This document shows, piece after piece, positions 10,785-22,932 of a stretch of DNA of 64,000 nt. The stretch covers positions 6,522,234-6,586,233 of the forward strand of contig OZ023273.1 in assembly GCA_964007475.1 (NCBI GenBank). Reading direction: 5' to 3'. How positions within the stretch are numbered: the first letter of the stretch is position 1; the number at the start of each line of letters is the position of its first letter. The position numbers and the translations under genes are program-made. Below the pieces are notes generated by a model. It was not told the DNA's origin, made no database searches, and worked only from the letters and a program-made list of their open reading frames with translations. Source of the stretch: Hybos culiciformis. Its lineage: Eukaryota; Arthropoda; Insecta; Diptera; Hybotidae.

Positions 10785-12307
10785 CCGAAAATTTATATAT
10801 TATACTCTATAAAGTTAAAAGTCAATATGTTCTTGAATAAATTAATTATAAAATTCAAATTATAAAAAAATTATTCATTTGTCCGTCGCCGTTCTGTTAA
10901 AAATCACTAGTTCCAATTTTTCATACAAATCCTTAAAAATGTAAATTTAAGTAAATGTAAGTTTTCACACAGGCCGACGAAATGCATTTCTAATAAAGAA
11001 AATTACTGAAGTAATCAAATAAATAATAAAACAATATAAATATATTATTAGCTTTATACGTAATTGACTGATTACAAGTAATGAGTAAAATTTTGATTAG
11101 CACTGAAGGACAATTAAAATAATTGAACATTTAGTTAAAATTTATTTAATATCTACATACATTATATTTAAATAATGCTTAAAATTCCACATGTCAAATA
11201 TCCATGTAAAACTATTTTTTATTCACAAAGACTGCAAACAGAATTCTTTTTATGTTAAATGACTGGATGAAAATAATTTCAAAAATACAAAATATGTTTT
11301 TATATAAAATCGAAAATACATGTTAAATCCAGGACGAATAAATAAAAAATTAAATAAAACAAATGAACCTAATTTAAAATTATTTAATTACAATTTACAA
11401 TATTGAAGATACCCAGTGGTGATATTCAGACCGTCCCATACTTGTTAAAATTTTCAAAGTTTTCCGCACATGTTGATAAGACTTTTTTTTAGTAAGTAAA
11501 ATACAATTCTGCCGCATTCGAAAGAGAATTCAGCACAATCAGTAACATTATATCATAAACGAAACTCTTTACAAAATAGAAACAATTCAACGACAATTAC
11601 TTTAATGGGAAAATGTATATAAGAATTGATGCTATGCCACACGTGAAATCATAAGATGCTACAATACAAGGACACCATGTGTCAAGTGATACACCTATTA
11701 CACATTCCCAAAAACAAAATTAAATATGGCAGTTATTAAATTAATATAATATTACACTGTTCTTTGCTCCATAAAAATTATACTCGTATGTATATCTCAA
11801 ATTTCACTGAAGATATCTACACAATGTATCTAAATCAGCTTTGAAAAAATATATATTTTTATCCCGTTTGCAAACAAAAATGAAAACCAGACTCTATGTT
11901 TAAATTTTCTATCTGTCAGTTGTTATTTCCGATTACATCGAAATATGATCAATTTTGGTTCATTTTCACCTACATACCAGAAGTCTTAATATTTATATAT
12001 TTATATACATAGATATAAATTTTTAAAACTTTTAATGGATTCTGCTGAAAGCCAGTATGTGGGAGGAATCCACATTTTTAAATGTATCCTTTCCACAGGC
12101 TTTTTCTATGTATATTTGTTTTCCGATCACTTTTGTACGTTTTTGTGAAAACCAAAATAGACTTTTTTCAGAGATCTTTCAAGAACATTTCATTAGTAAT
12201 TAGATGGCGGAGTGAAAATTTTCAGAAAAAAGCTCAAGTATCACTTTACAACTTTCGTTTTTCTTAGAAATATATGTATATTCAGCTTTGGTATTATTAA
12301 TATTTTT

Positions 12308-12678
12308 AGTGTGCATGTGATCGGTAAGTTGTATTTACAATCGCAAATTTAGTTCGGTAAATGGTATATTACATGCGTCAATACACATGTAATTATTTAA
12401 TTAAGTAAATTTTATTTACATTATCCGTATTAAGTAAATTTTATTTAGTTTCTTCATTTTGAACTTTTGTTTATTTTTTGGATTGCAAATGTATTGATTG
12501 CAGCTACCTCTCACATGCACATTAAAACAGTATACAAAACATGTTAATTAAATTTGTTATACAGCTCGTTGTGTATATACTATATACACAAAAACACAGA
12601 GACTCGTGTCTATGTGTTTTTGTGTATACACAACTCGTTGTAATAACAAATTTTCTTAACATGTGTTGTAATCTACTA
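12308..12678 (+). mobile_element. DH1 element, block 2 copy 1
   Basis: GTGCATGTGATCGG start, inverted repeat TCACATGCACATT, then the hairpin half with arms around cacaaaaacacagagac / gtctatgtgtttttgtg, ending ATCTACTAT. Orthologous to 1,351-1,648 but with a longer hairpin. Confidence 0.6.
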
Positions 12679-13009
12679 TTAATCTGCATGTGATTGGTTG
12701 TATTTACAATCGTAAATTTAGATCAGTAAATTGTATATTACTTGCATCAATACACATGTAATTATTCACTTAAGTAAATTTTATTTACATTTCCCTATTA
12801 AGTAAATTGTATTTACTTACTTCATTTTGAACTGCGTAATACTATAAACAAAAATAATATCACTCTCACTCACAATATTTCAATACAGACAAATACAAAA
12901 AAAAAAAAAATGAAAAAATTGCAAATGTATAGATGGCAACTACCTCTCACATACATCATATCAATGTCAAAATAAAGTTTAGTTTATAATTCTGTGTTAC
13001 AATCTAATA
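12679..13009 (+). mobile_element. DH1 element, block 2 copy 2, internally deleted
   Basis: Starts in tandem directly after copy 1 (taatctgcatgtgattgg). After ctctcacatacatcat it joins a short 3' remnant (tgtgttacaatctaatat). It lacks the 290-bp interior present in block 1. Confidence 0.5.
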
Positions 13010-13593
13010 TTTTTAAAGGATCTTCGAACCTCTTCTACTAAATTTTTAAGCGAGTGTGGTTGGATTTTAGTAAAAAAATTTAAACCACACTTCGAAAATT
13101 GCATTTTTATTCAAAAAAAAAAACAAAATGAATAAAAATAGAACAATGGTAACCTTGAAAGCATTGTCTGGCATTATAAAGAAAGTTTGATTTTGATGTC
13201 AATTGTCAAGAATTTTTTTTTTCTTTTGTCGAACGAGAAAAATGGCAGCAACAAGGAGATTACAAAAAGGTAAAATTTAATTTTAATTATAAAATAAAAT
13301 AATTATAATTTTAATTTTAATTATTTAATTTTAATTTTAATTTAAAAAAAAAAATAATTATAAAATTAAATAAAATTTAATAAGATCAACTAACTCCTAT
13401 AATAATAAAAAAATAATTAGTAATTTTTCCAAAACAAAATAATTCGATTTTTTTTTTTTGCAAAAAAAAATTTGTCAATTGCAAAAAAAAAAAAACGAAT
13501 AATTTTTTTTTGGAAAAATTACTAATTTTTTTTTTATTATTTTAGGAATTAGCTGATCTTAAATCATCCGGTTTGAAATCATTTCGAGAAATA
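13010..13593 (+). pseudogene. Captured UBE2L3-like E2 gene fragment, block 2 copy
   Basis: Duplicate of the block 1 fragment. ATG at 13,242 (MAATRRLQK), donor at 13,270, acceptor AG at 13,544-13,545, exon 2 ELADLKSSGLKSFREIN. This copy keeps the CGA GAA codons (FREI) that match the E2 consensus (FRxI), where block 1 has CTA AAA, so block 2 preserves the older state. It shares the extra A in exon 1 with block 1, so the capture predates the block duplication. The intron holds the same long palindrome. Confidence 0.75.
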
Positions 13594-13812
13594 AATTTAC
13601 TTCCGTATTAATTAAATTTTATTTCCTTGCTTCATTTTGAATTTTTGTTAATTTTTTTCATTGCAAATGTATTGATTGCAACTACCTCTCACATGCACAT
13701 TAAAGCAGTATACAAAACAAGTTAATAAAATTTGTTATACAGCTCGCTGTGTATATGCACAAAAACACATGCACACTTGTCAATATTATATATCACTCGA
13801 CCTTCGGTCTCG
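13594..13812 (+). mobile_element. DH1 element, block 2 copy 3, truncated at both ends
   Basis: Continues from the captured fragment as in block 1 (tttacttccgtattaatt, tgcacattaaagcagtata) but breaks inside the hairpin loop at about 13,812 (cggtctcgtga then unrelated sequence). Confidence 0.55.
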
Positions 13813-14004
13813 TGACCCACATTCAAGCACACAGCACACTCGTTTTCGAACATGTTTGTTTCTTTACTGTATTTAGATTTAAAAAAAAATCTTATTTAAA
13901 TTTTACCTTTTGGATAGTCCAAATTTAATTAATTTTTTTTCATTATATCTGAATTTTCGACTGCTCGCCTTATTTTGCCCGTTACTGTAGAAACAAAAAA
14001 ATTT

Positions 14005-14108
14005 GAGCAGGGGTCAATTCGCTCTTTTGCATTGCCAAAAATATTACGGAATATACATAAAATTCGTAATATTTTTGGCAATGCAAAAGAAGCGAATTGA
14101 CCCCTGCT
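14005..14108. mobile_element. Palindromic MITE-like element
   Basis: Inverted repeats GAGCAGGGGTCAATTCGCT at the left and AGCGAATTGACCCCTGCTC at the right, continuing inward through ttttgcattgccaaaaata and its complement with a small centre. A second partial arm follows to about 14,150. Non-coding. Confidence 0.65.
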
Positions 14109-14523
14109 CAAAAATATTACGAATTTTATGCATATTCCGTAATATTTTTAGCAATTTTTTTTTACTAAAAAATATAAATATATTAATAAATATTTATACT
14201 TACATGTCAAATGGATAATCATTGTTTTTCATATAAAAAAAAATGATTTTTAAAAATAAAAATAAATTTTCCATACAAAAATTTGACTTTTGTATGAAAA
14301 GCTTATTCGACCTTAAACATAGACAAATTTGATGTTTCGTCTTTTATATAGAGAAGTCAGTGGCTAAACTATTACTGTTATAATATTAAATTAGAACTTA
14401 ATGAAAAATTTTAGAAATTATATAGGTTTGTACTTTCCGTAAGAAAACTATTATTTATAGTAAAAGGCAGAAGTGAAATATGTGTATATATTCACTTGTA
14501 AACTGTACATATTTCATACTTAC

Positions 14524-15558
14524 ACTTCTAGATAATCTTTCTTCAATTTCATATGTTGATTTAATATGTAAAAAAATTATTTTTGCCTTTTCTAAATTTT
14601 TCAATATTCCATCAGCTGACATTATTAACAGTATCATATCAATTGATAATAAAATTGAAATTAAAATAATTTTCGATTGTGAACCATCATTTATTTGATA
14701 TAAAAATTGTGTAAATGCAATATACAGATAAAATAATAATAAAATAAAATAATATAAAAAAAAGAAACCAACTAAATTTAGAAATATTTCATGTAATTTT
14801 TTTACCAATTTAAATAAATTTAAATAAATTTTTGAAATTTTATCAATTTTTTTTGTTAATTTATAATATATTATTTTAATTTTTACATTATTATTCAATT
14901 CTAAAGTAAACAAATACATTTCTTTCTATGTGTCTCAAATAATTACCAATATTTATATAAAATTCTGATATTAATAAATTACTAAAAATATATATGTTCA
15001 TCATTAAAAATGCAGAAAATTTTTTGAATTGTTAATAGAAATAATAACTATAATGGAATAGATTAAAATGCATTTTACGAAAATTAATTATTATTTGAAT
15101 CTCTGTGAAAATTAAACCTAACCATATAAACATTTTAATTATTAAATATAATAAAAAGTTAGTCGAAATATTTTCAAAAAACATTTTTAATTTAAATATA
15201 ATTCCATATAATTTTAAAAAATTATATAAACTTAATAAAATTTCATTTTGTTCAAAAATTAATTTAAATCAAGTCATAGATGTTAAAATGGTTGAAATTA
15301 AAAGAAACAAATTTTTTAATGGAAAAAAATGTTTATCAAATTCTTTACTTATTACTTCTCCTTCTTGCATAATAATTGGAAATATTATTGTCAAAATTAA
15401 TATTGACAATCGAATTGAAACCGATATGTAATAAAATTTCGGCGGTTTTTTAATATTCTTTTCGGTAGTAATTGTAAATTTTGTGAAATAAAATATTTTA
15501 AATAAATTTACATAGATATTAATAACTACATATAATTAATATTTTTTTTTTTTTTGAT
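14524..15558 (-). pseudogene. Gustatory receptor subfamily A, block 2 copy (broken)
   Basis: Near full-length exon 1 of subfamily A: IEERLSRS before GTAAGT at the 3' end, and KIYLNLFKLVKK in the middle. The initiator is lost (ATG became ATC, 15,556-15,558), there is a one-base insertion near 14,920 relative to block 1, and frame breaks across 15,000-15,540. No TM7 exon is found downstream. This copy shows what the 5' half deleted from block 1 Gr A looked like. Confidence 0.8.
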
Positions 15559-15759
15559 TATAATTTAGTACAAACTTAAGGACATCAAATAATGTAACAG
15601 ATTTCAAAATTAATAATAAAGTTAAGACAATTTAATGTTGAATAAATCATCAAAAACAAATTTTGATTAAAACCATTTTTGTATGAATGCATTTCCAATA
15701 ATACGAAAAACTGAAGTCAATATTAAGCTTAATTAATTGAAATCAGTAGTTATATGTGT

Positions 15760-16046
15760 ACTAGAAAAAAGCCTGCATAGAAAAAATAGTGCAGGCCTAG
15801 ACTAGTAACTATGCGTTGATTTTTGTCATTTCGAAAATAATGCTTTTATTTTTTTATTGATAAAGTACGCCTTGATTTTTTTTGTTTACATTTTAAAGTT
15901 TTTTATCGAAGTACGCCTTGCATTCAGTGTTGCATAGTTATTCGGTTATTTCATTTATTATTTACGTTTAAAAAAATAAATAGAGGAAAGTGCCAACACT
16001 GTCAAGGTCGTTTAAGAGGTGAGTTCACCTTTTATTATATTAGAAG
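15760..16046. mobile_element. Block 2-specific insertion, about 287 bp
   Basis: Block 1 reads gtgtattatacaaatta continuously (near 5,054); block 2 has extra sequence between gtgta and ttatacaaatta. It contains a short inverted pair (actatgcg ... gcatagt) but no clear terminal repeat or duplication. Nature uncertain. Confidence 0.5.
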
Positions 16047-16167
16047 ATTATACAAATTATAATATGTATAGGTAGTAGTAATAATAATTTTTACATTTCA
16101 TTACAAAAAAATTGTAATTCCAATACCCACAAAATTTTGCCTAGGTATTTTTATTATTTAGTATTAT

Positions 16168-16657
16168 ACCGTATCTGCACTTGTCTGCAAAGGTCAGTTC
16201 GTAAGGTCGCCTTAACGAAACCCGTACACACTTGTATTTTTTTTACAGCATTTTATTTTTATTTTTTTTTTGCTGGAATTCATTTTTTATTTTTTTACTT
16301 TTAAATTTTATTATTTAAAAATTTCCAATTTCCAAATTATTCAAATTTTATTATTTAAAAATTTTGAATTTCTGTTTGTTGTGTACTTGTTTATTTTTAA
16401 ATTTGTATTGCCAACCTTTTGAAAATAGAAAAAAGGCAGAAAAAAGCAAGGAAAAAGCAGAAAAGTTGGCAACTATAATGTCTGCAAACTGACCTTTTTT
16501 GTCTGCAAACTAACTTTTTTTGTCCGCAAACTGGCCTTTTACGCAAAGGTTAGTTATTTTTTTCCTTTTTTTTTGTATGAGAAAGGCCTGTTCACAGGTC
16601 AGTTTACAGGTAAGTTCCGCTCTAAGGTCAGTTTTAAGGTCCAAGTGCAGATACGAT
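16168..16657. mobile_element. MITE with ATTAT flanks, block 2 only
   Basis: Terminal inverted repeats ACCGTATCTGCACTTG and CAAGTGCAGATACGAT (one mismatch), flanked by ATTAT on both sides. Block 1 has the empty site gtATTATttacat near 5,171. 490 bp, no coding capacity. The 63-codon frame inside (16,520-16,711) is not a gene. Confidence 0.75.
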
Positions 16658-17055
16658 ATTATTTACATAAATTTAGTTTCAAAAATTATAAAATATTTTA
16701 ATCGTAATTAGGATCTTTTTATTTCAATGAGAATTGAAATCTTCCAAATGCATATCAGATAAACGTATATTATAAAACTTAGTTAATTTCAGTGTCAGAA
16801 ATAAGAGTGTTGATTGAAATAAAATCTATATAAATAAAAATTAAAATTTTGACACAACGAATATCGGCATGTATTTACATACAAATCTCAATCCTATGGC
16901 AAAAAAAAATATAGTCCACGGCCTTCCACTGATGTGTACGTTAGGTAACTACTAAAGGGTTAGAATCTTAGAAATTATTTCACTCATTAGTTTTCTAAAT
17001 TATATTAAAAAGAAAAAAAATAATAAAAATATATCATTTAACATTTAACATTTTA

Positions 17056-18677
17056 TTAGTGAAATATTTTTTGTTGGTCATATATTGTACATTGAATTAA
17101 TATTGTTAAATTTATAATTGTGGTGTGTATCAATGAAATTATTAAAGCTGACTTTATATTGAACAATCCTAATACACTTAAATTCAAATCGTATGTTTGT
17201 GGTTGTCTTATAAGATTTTCAGTCTGAAAAATAAAAGAAAAGAAATATGTATTTTAGAAATGTGTTTTATAAATCCATATTCACTTGTCTAAATATACAT
17301 TAAAAATTTGCTCAAACCGGGCAACAAAACAAAACATGATTCCTCATATCACAACCGAAATTTTAGTGATTGAAAATGTCGAAGAACTCTTAAAACTTGT
17401 GACCTTGAACAAATAATATGGTCTCTTCTGATCCGATCTCGTACTATATGTGAAACTGGTATACAAATTGTGATGTAATGTAGAATTCCGGTTAATTTTA
17501 TATTAAGAACATCATATGAAGAACATTCAAAAATATAATATGTTTTAGAAAAGATTTAAAAAAAAAAAACTCAATATTTTAATATTACATCACAAAATTA
17601 GAAAATTTGTTCATATTTTTTACTTACACTTCTAGACAATCTATCATCAATTTCATATCCTGATTTTATGTCTAAAAAAAATAACTTGACTTTTTCTGAA
17701 TTTTTCAATCTTTGATCAGTTGAAATAATAACTAATGATACATCAATTGATAAAAAAAAATACAATTAAAATTAATTTCGAATTTATATCTTCATTCAGT
17801 GCGTATAATTTATGTGTAAATACTTCATATAGGAAAAATGGTGATGAAATAAAATAATGTAATAAATAGAAAACAACTAAATTTTGGAATAAATTATTCA
17901 TTATTCCAAAATTTAATCAGTTTATATAAATTTAAATACATTTTTGAAATTTTATCAATTTTTTTAATATATTTATAATATATTGTTTTATTTTTTATAT
18001 TATTATTTAATTTAAAAGTAACCAAAAAGACTTCCATAATCCGGAATAAATTTCTCATATGATTACCAGTATTCACATAAAATTCTGATATTAATAAATG
18101 ACATAAAATATATAAATTTATCATAATAAATGTAGACATTCTTGAGAATTGAATTATACAATAATAATACAGTTTTATAATTATTACATCAAAAATGTTT
18201 CCATTACGAGTAATTATTACTTGACAATCTAATGCAACTAAATTAATCCATATGAATAGTTTTATTATTAAGAATAAAAGAAATTTTGTAGAAATACTTT
18301 CCTACCAATATTTGGATTTCAATATAGTTTGATGTAATTTCAGAAAACTATTTAAACATGACAAAATTTTATTTCGTTTAAAAATTATTTTAAATATTGT
18401 TAAGCATTGTACAATGATTAATATTGAATGAAGTAAATATTTTAATAAAATAAAATTTGAATCATATTCTTTACTTATTATTTCTTTCTGATATTTAACA
18501 AACAATATTATTATACTCGAAATTATTATTAGCAATCGAAATGAAATTGATATGTAATAAAATTTCGATGGTTTTTTAATTTTCTTTTCGGTAGTAATTG
18601 TAAATGTTGTAAAAAAAATATTTTAAATAAATTTACATAGACATTAATAATATAATAAATATTTTTTCTTTTTTCAT
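17056..18677 (-). pseudogene. Gustatory receptor subfamily B, block 2 copy (broken)
   Basis: Aligns along its full length with the intact B genes: exon 1 at 18,677-17,628, exon 2 at 17,223-17,056 (still open, ending NLTILIQCTIYDQQ). Lesions seen: one-base losses near 18,610 and 18,650, a Tyr-to-stop in KYWYE near 18,303, a rearranged stretch near 17,895-17,915 (ttattcattattccaa), and one extra A in a homopolymer near 17,752. The conserved DRILK became DQRLK. Clearly dead. Confidence 0.87.
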
Positions 18678-19481
18678 TATTATTTGATATAAAAAACCTT
18701 AAACTCTCAAATAATGCAACAGAGCTCAAAATGCATAATGATTTATAATTGCATAGAGAAGAATTATTTATAAAAAAATAATAATTTGAATAAATAAATT
18801 TTTAAAACATATAGTTAAAAGCCCGTCGTCATCTTGTGAGCATTTATTTATTGTAAATTTGACGCTGCAGAATTGAAAAATGTTTTTGCTCTTTTTTTGT
18901 TTCAATTTTACAGGAAATAAACGGCAGCGGTCAAAAATGCGCAAAGATTGTATGAACAGAACATAAGTGGAGTTTTACAAAACTATAATTGAATTTTATT
19001 TCTGTGCAGAAACTACAACTTATTAAAAAAATTAACAAATTTTTATAATTAAATAAAATAATTGAAATTATTGAAAAATTAAAGAAATTCAAAATGCATG
19101 TCAGCAGACTTGGAGAGTGATATTTTAGCTTTATTGATGCGTTTGATTTTTTTTATTAATCTAGTTCGAAAATTACGAGTTTTTTCTGCAAAAAAAAGTG
19201 TGTTGTTTCATAACTTCTATGAAAAATTCATGTTTCCAAATTTCTCACTATAGTTTCTTTTTCTGTTTTGTACACAAGAACATAAGAAATAAGTACAGAT
19301 TTTTAGTACATTACTATATTTAAAAAAAAATTAATAAATTATTCTACGGAATCACAAAAATTAATATTGAGAAGTTTTGCCGCAAGTGAAACTTACCTTA
19401 AAATCAATTTCACATTATACGCAAAAACCTTGTTTTTCTGGAATGTCTTGGACAATGAATGTTTTTTAACAATATACAAAT

Positions 19482-19980
19482 CTGGGCTGTGGAGTCGGAG
19501 TCGGTAGTAATTTTGCTCGTTAAGAGACGGAGTCGGAATCGACAAAATAAAGCCGACTCCGACTCCGACTCCAAAATTATTAAATTTAAAGTATACTCGA
19601 CCAAAACTTATTAAATTAACTAAAACATTTTTATAATTATATTTCTATAATTAAATTTAACAAAGCAACAACCAAGTGTCTGGCACATAAATCCAATAAA
19701 AATATATTATCAAGATTTTTGGCCTACTGGGAAAATTACGGGAAATACCCTTTTATATTCATATTAAAATTTATGACAATTTCGGGAAATGCTATTTTTT
19801 ATAATTGCTGGTGCGGGTACAGAAAGTGTATCAGACAGAGAGTCAAAGTAGTCAAAGTAGGAGTAGGATTCAGAGTCGGAGTCGGAGTCGGAGTCGCCAA
19901 ACAAAAAAAATGAGAAGTCGGAGTCGGAGTTGGTGTAGGAGTTGGAGTCGGTAATTTTTTTGACCGACTCCACAGCCCTG
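19482..19980. mobile_element. hAT-type MITE, block 2 copy
   Basis: Exact 8-bp duplication ATACAAAT on both sides (19,474-19,481 and 19,981-19,988). Termini CTGGGCTGTGGAGTCGG and CCGACTCCACAGCCCTG, with simple GGAGTC repeats inside. The 8-bp TSD and the C(A/T)GGGCTGTGGAGTCGG ends are hAT-type. Absent from block 1 (near 8,150). Frames in this stretch are low-complexity translations of the repeat. Confidence 0.85.
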
Positions 19981-21406
19981 ATACAAATACATAAAATTTA
20001 AATCAAAATTACACAGAACGTTAAGGTAAGTTACTTCTAAAGTACCAAAAACTTCAAAATTCATTCATTAATCATTTTCCTAAATTATTTGAAGAGAGAA
20101 AAAAAGTAAGAAAAATACATAAAATTTTTATTAACATAGAATTTAAAATATTTTATTCATAAGTATACATTGAATTAATATTGTTAAATTTATAATTATA
20201 TTGTGAACGAACGAAATTATTAGAAATGATCTTATATTGAACAGTCCTAAAACACTTAGATCCAAATCGTATATTTGAAGTTGCCTTATTAGCATTTCAA
20301 TCTTAAAAAAAAAAAAGATTAATTTTAGAAATATGTTTTATAAATATGTGCATGTTTTTTTTTGTTACACATATATGCAATGTATGTGGAGCTTTTTATA
20401 CTTTAATAATTAATAGAACAGACGTGAGTTGTTTGTTCCAGAGAAGTACTTTTCCATGATATGTCAAACGTATATTTACTGTGTAACAACCTTATTTCAT
20501 TTCCGAACTATCTTGGATATTGAATTAGGGATTTTATCTCTATGGAAAAGGATAGTGAACACGAACGTATTTTGAATCGGACCGGATTTGAACCGCTGCA
20601 GTTTAAATTTGGTAGTGAAAATGCGCCGTCCAAATTCGTGCTTCTTATTTACATGCAATAACTCCTCAAACCGCAACAAACTAACTAAAACTAGCTGCAA
20701 TAAAAAAAAATAATTTGTTTTTGTCTCTAAATAAAATAATGCCTTGATCACAGCTAATTAATTTCTCTGAATAAGAGGTACCTTAAAAACCAATTTTCTA
20801 TGTTATTATTCCTTTTATTTTAATAAAATTTAGAGAAATGAAAGATATTATAGTAAAACGATTTTTTTGAAAAATGTTAAAATTATTAAGAAAATTTTAA
20901 TTTATTTTATTTTATTTTATATTTTGTTATTTACTAGGTTAAGAAATCACAAATAAGGTTTTTAAAAATAAAAATTTTCTCCTTAAAATAAAATCTTAAA
21001 TACATATACCTATAAGCTAGCATAAAATATTAAAAAGAAAAATGTTAAAGTTGTAAAGATAAGAAATGGATCTAAAACTCTGAAAAAATTAATTAAATTT
21101 GTATACATTTTTGTAAAATGAATATTAATATAATAAAAATTGAATTGAATTGAATTATTAAAAAAATTGACTTTTTTTTTTGCTGCCTGAAAATTTCATT
21201 AAAATACAAAATAATTTTTTTTGTTTCTTTTTCATTGCATTTTATCATTTTCGTTTTTAATTCAAGCCGAATTGAATACAACGAAGAAAGCCCAAAATTT
21301 AGAAAGTGCAGTCACCTTCAAACGTTAATCCCAAAAAAAATGTTGCATAAGTTTGATACCCTGATTAGAGCTTATATTAATAGGCAACTATTTAGACGTC
21401 CCGTCA

Positions 21407-21827
21407 TGCCTCGATCATATCTAATACCGCAAAGCAATTTTTGAAGGAGTGTTCCGGAAACCTGTTCACAGCTAATTTTACCTGAAAGCAAAAAAATCAA
21501 CTGCAAACAACTGTTTTTTTTTTTCCTATATTATGATTGTGACAGAATAATGCCGCAAAATCAAATTTCGATGCAAAAGAAACGCAGTGAAAAAGAAACA
21601 AAAAAATGATTTTGTGATGTAGTCAATTCTTTCTGGAGCAAAAAAAAAATAAATTCAGTTTTCTAATTAATTATGAAATAATTTTAAGAAATTCTTTTTA
21701 CATAAAATCAATAAAATTAATATCTTCCGTTTTTTATAATTTTTATTTAATTAATTAAGAAATATCGCAAAAAATCGATTTTTACGGTAGCTCTTAATTG
21801 CTTTGCGGTATTAGCTATGATCGAGGC
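21407..21827. mobile_element. TTAA-family MITE in Gr C intron, block 2
   Basis: Ends TGCCTCGATCATATCTAATA and TATTAGCTATGATCGAGGC, with the inverted match extending inward to the GCAAAGCAATT stretch. Similar ends and length to the 8,941-9,370 element; TTAA follows on the right side only. The same insertion is in block 3. Confidence 0.55.
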
Positions 21828-22559
21828 TTAAGTTTAAGGTTATTAAAATATTGTTACCGAAAATATTTTCGTAGCTACGAAAATTAATATAGATTTTCGG
21901 TTTTAATAATAATTTCACACATCAAAAATAAGGAAAGAAATTTTTCTTAGAAAATTGTGTTGTGATCATATTTTGTACTTGCACTTACACTTCTAGATAA
22001 TCTATCATCAATTTTATATGTTGATTTGAAATCTGAGAAAATAATTTTCACTTTTTCTAAATTTTTTAATATTCGATCAGTCGACATAATAAAGATTATT
22101 ACATCAAATGAAAATAAAAATGGACTTGAACTGATTTCCCAGTGTGAATATACATTTATTTCATTTTAATATATTTTAAATACCATATATAGAAAAAATA
22201 ATATTGTAATAAAATAATATAAAAAAAAAAACCCAACTAAATTTTGAAATAAATTATTTAAATTTTTTACTAATTTATATAAATTTAAATAAATTTTTAA
22301 AATTTTATTAATTTTTTCAATATATTTATAATGTATTTTTTCAGTTTCTATATTATTACTTAATTTGGAAGTAACCACGTCTATGCTTCGAAATAAATTT
22401 CTCAAATGATTTCCAGTATTCGCGTAAAATTCTGATATTAATAAATGACATAAAAAATATAAATTTGCCATTGAAAATGCAGACAATCTTTCGAATTCTG
22501 TAAAAAAATAATAGGGCATTAATTCAAAAGCCTTTTTATTACGATTAATTATTTGCTTA

Positions 22560-22932
22560 TAAGGCTGTCACACTTCGGCTTTTTAATGGCTTTTTGAAAA
22601 AGCTATCATCGTTGTGGCTATTTCGTGGCTTTTTCCATACGAAAAAAAGAAAAAAAAGCTAGTGGCTTTTCAAAAAGCCACTAGAAAATCAGGGATCAAA
22701 TAACAAATGAGCTCTGTGAGAAAAAAATAAACTAACAATTGCATACTTTCAGGAAGTTGGCGGCAATTTTTTAAAAAAAACGAATAAAAAACAAAAAAAA
22801 TTCCCAAAAAAAAAGGAAAAAGATATGACAAAACGAGAAAAAAAAAGAAAAAAAACCAAAAAGTGCAAGTGTGAACGCATTTAAAAAAGCCGTCATGAGT
22901 AGTGGCTTTTTAGTTGTAGTGTGACTCGCTTA
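22560..22932. mobile_element. Harbinger-type MITE inserted in Gr C exon 1
   Basis: Flanked by TTA on both sides (22,557-22,559 and 22,933-22,935). Block 1 has the empty target ttgcTTAgcctc (near 10,276). Termini TAAGGCTGTCACACT and AGTGTGACTCGCTTA are imperfect inverted repeats. A 3-bp TTA duplication is characteristic of PIF/Harbinger elements. 373 bp with purine-rich filler; no coding capacity. Confidence 0.8.

Larger units (their letters stand above)
1..10967. repeat. Segmental duplication block 1 of the Gr array
   Basis: This is the first visible copy of a tandem block. Its left part (gcc gacgaaatgc, then an AT-rich stretch and the TAATGTGCATGTGA repeats) recurs at about 10,968, 23,637 and 32,342. 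It carries relic Gr A, intact Gr B and intact Gr C, all on the minus strand, plus a DH1 array with a captured host gene fragment. The window starts inside the block, so the boundary used here is a landmark and not a proven breakpoint. It lacks the 8-bp-TSD hAT MITE shared by blocks 2 and 3. Confidence 0.85.
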
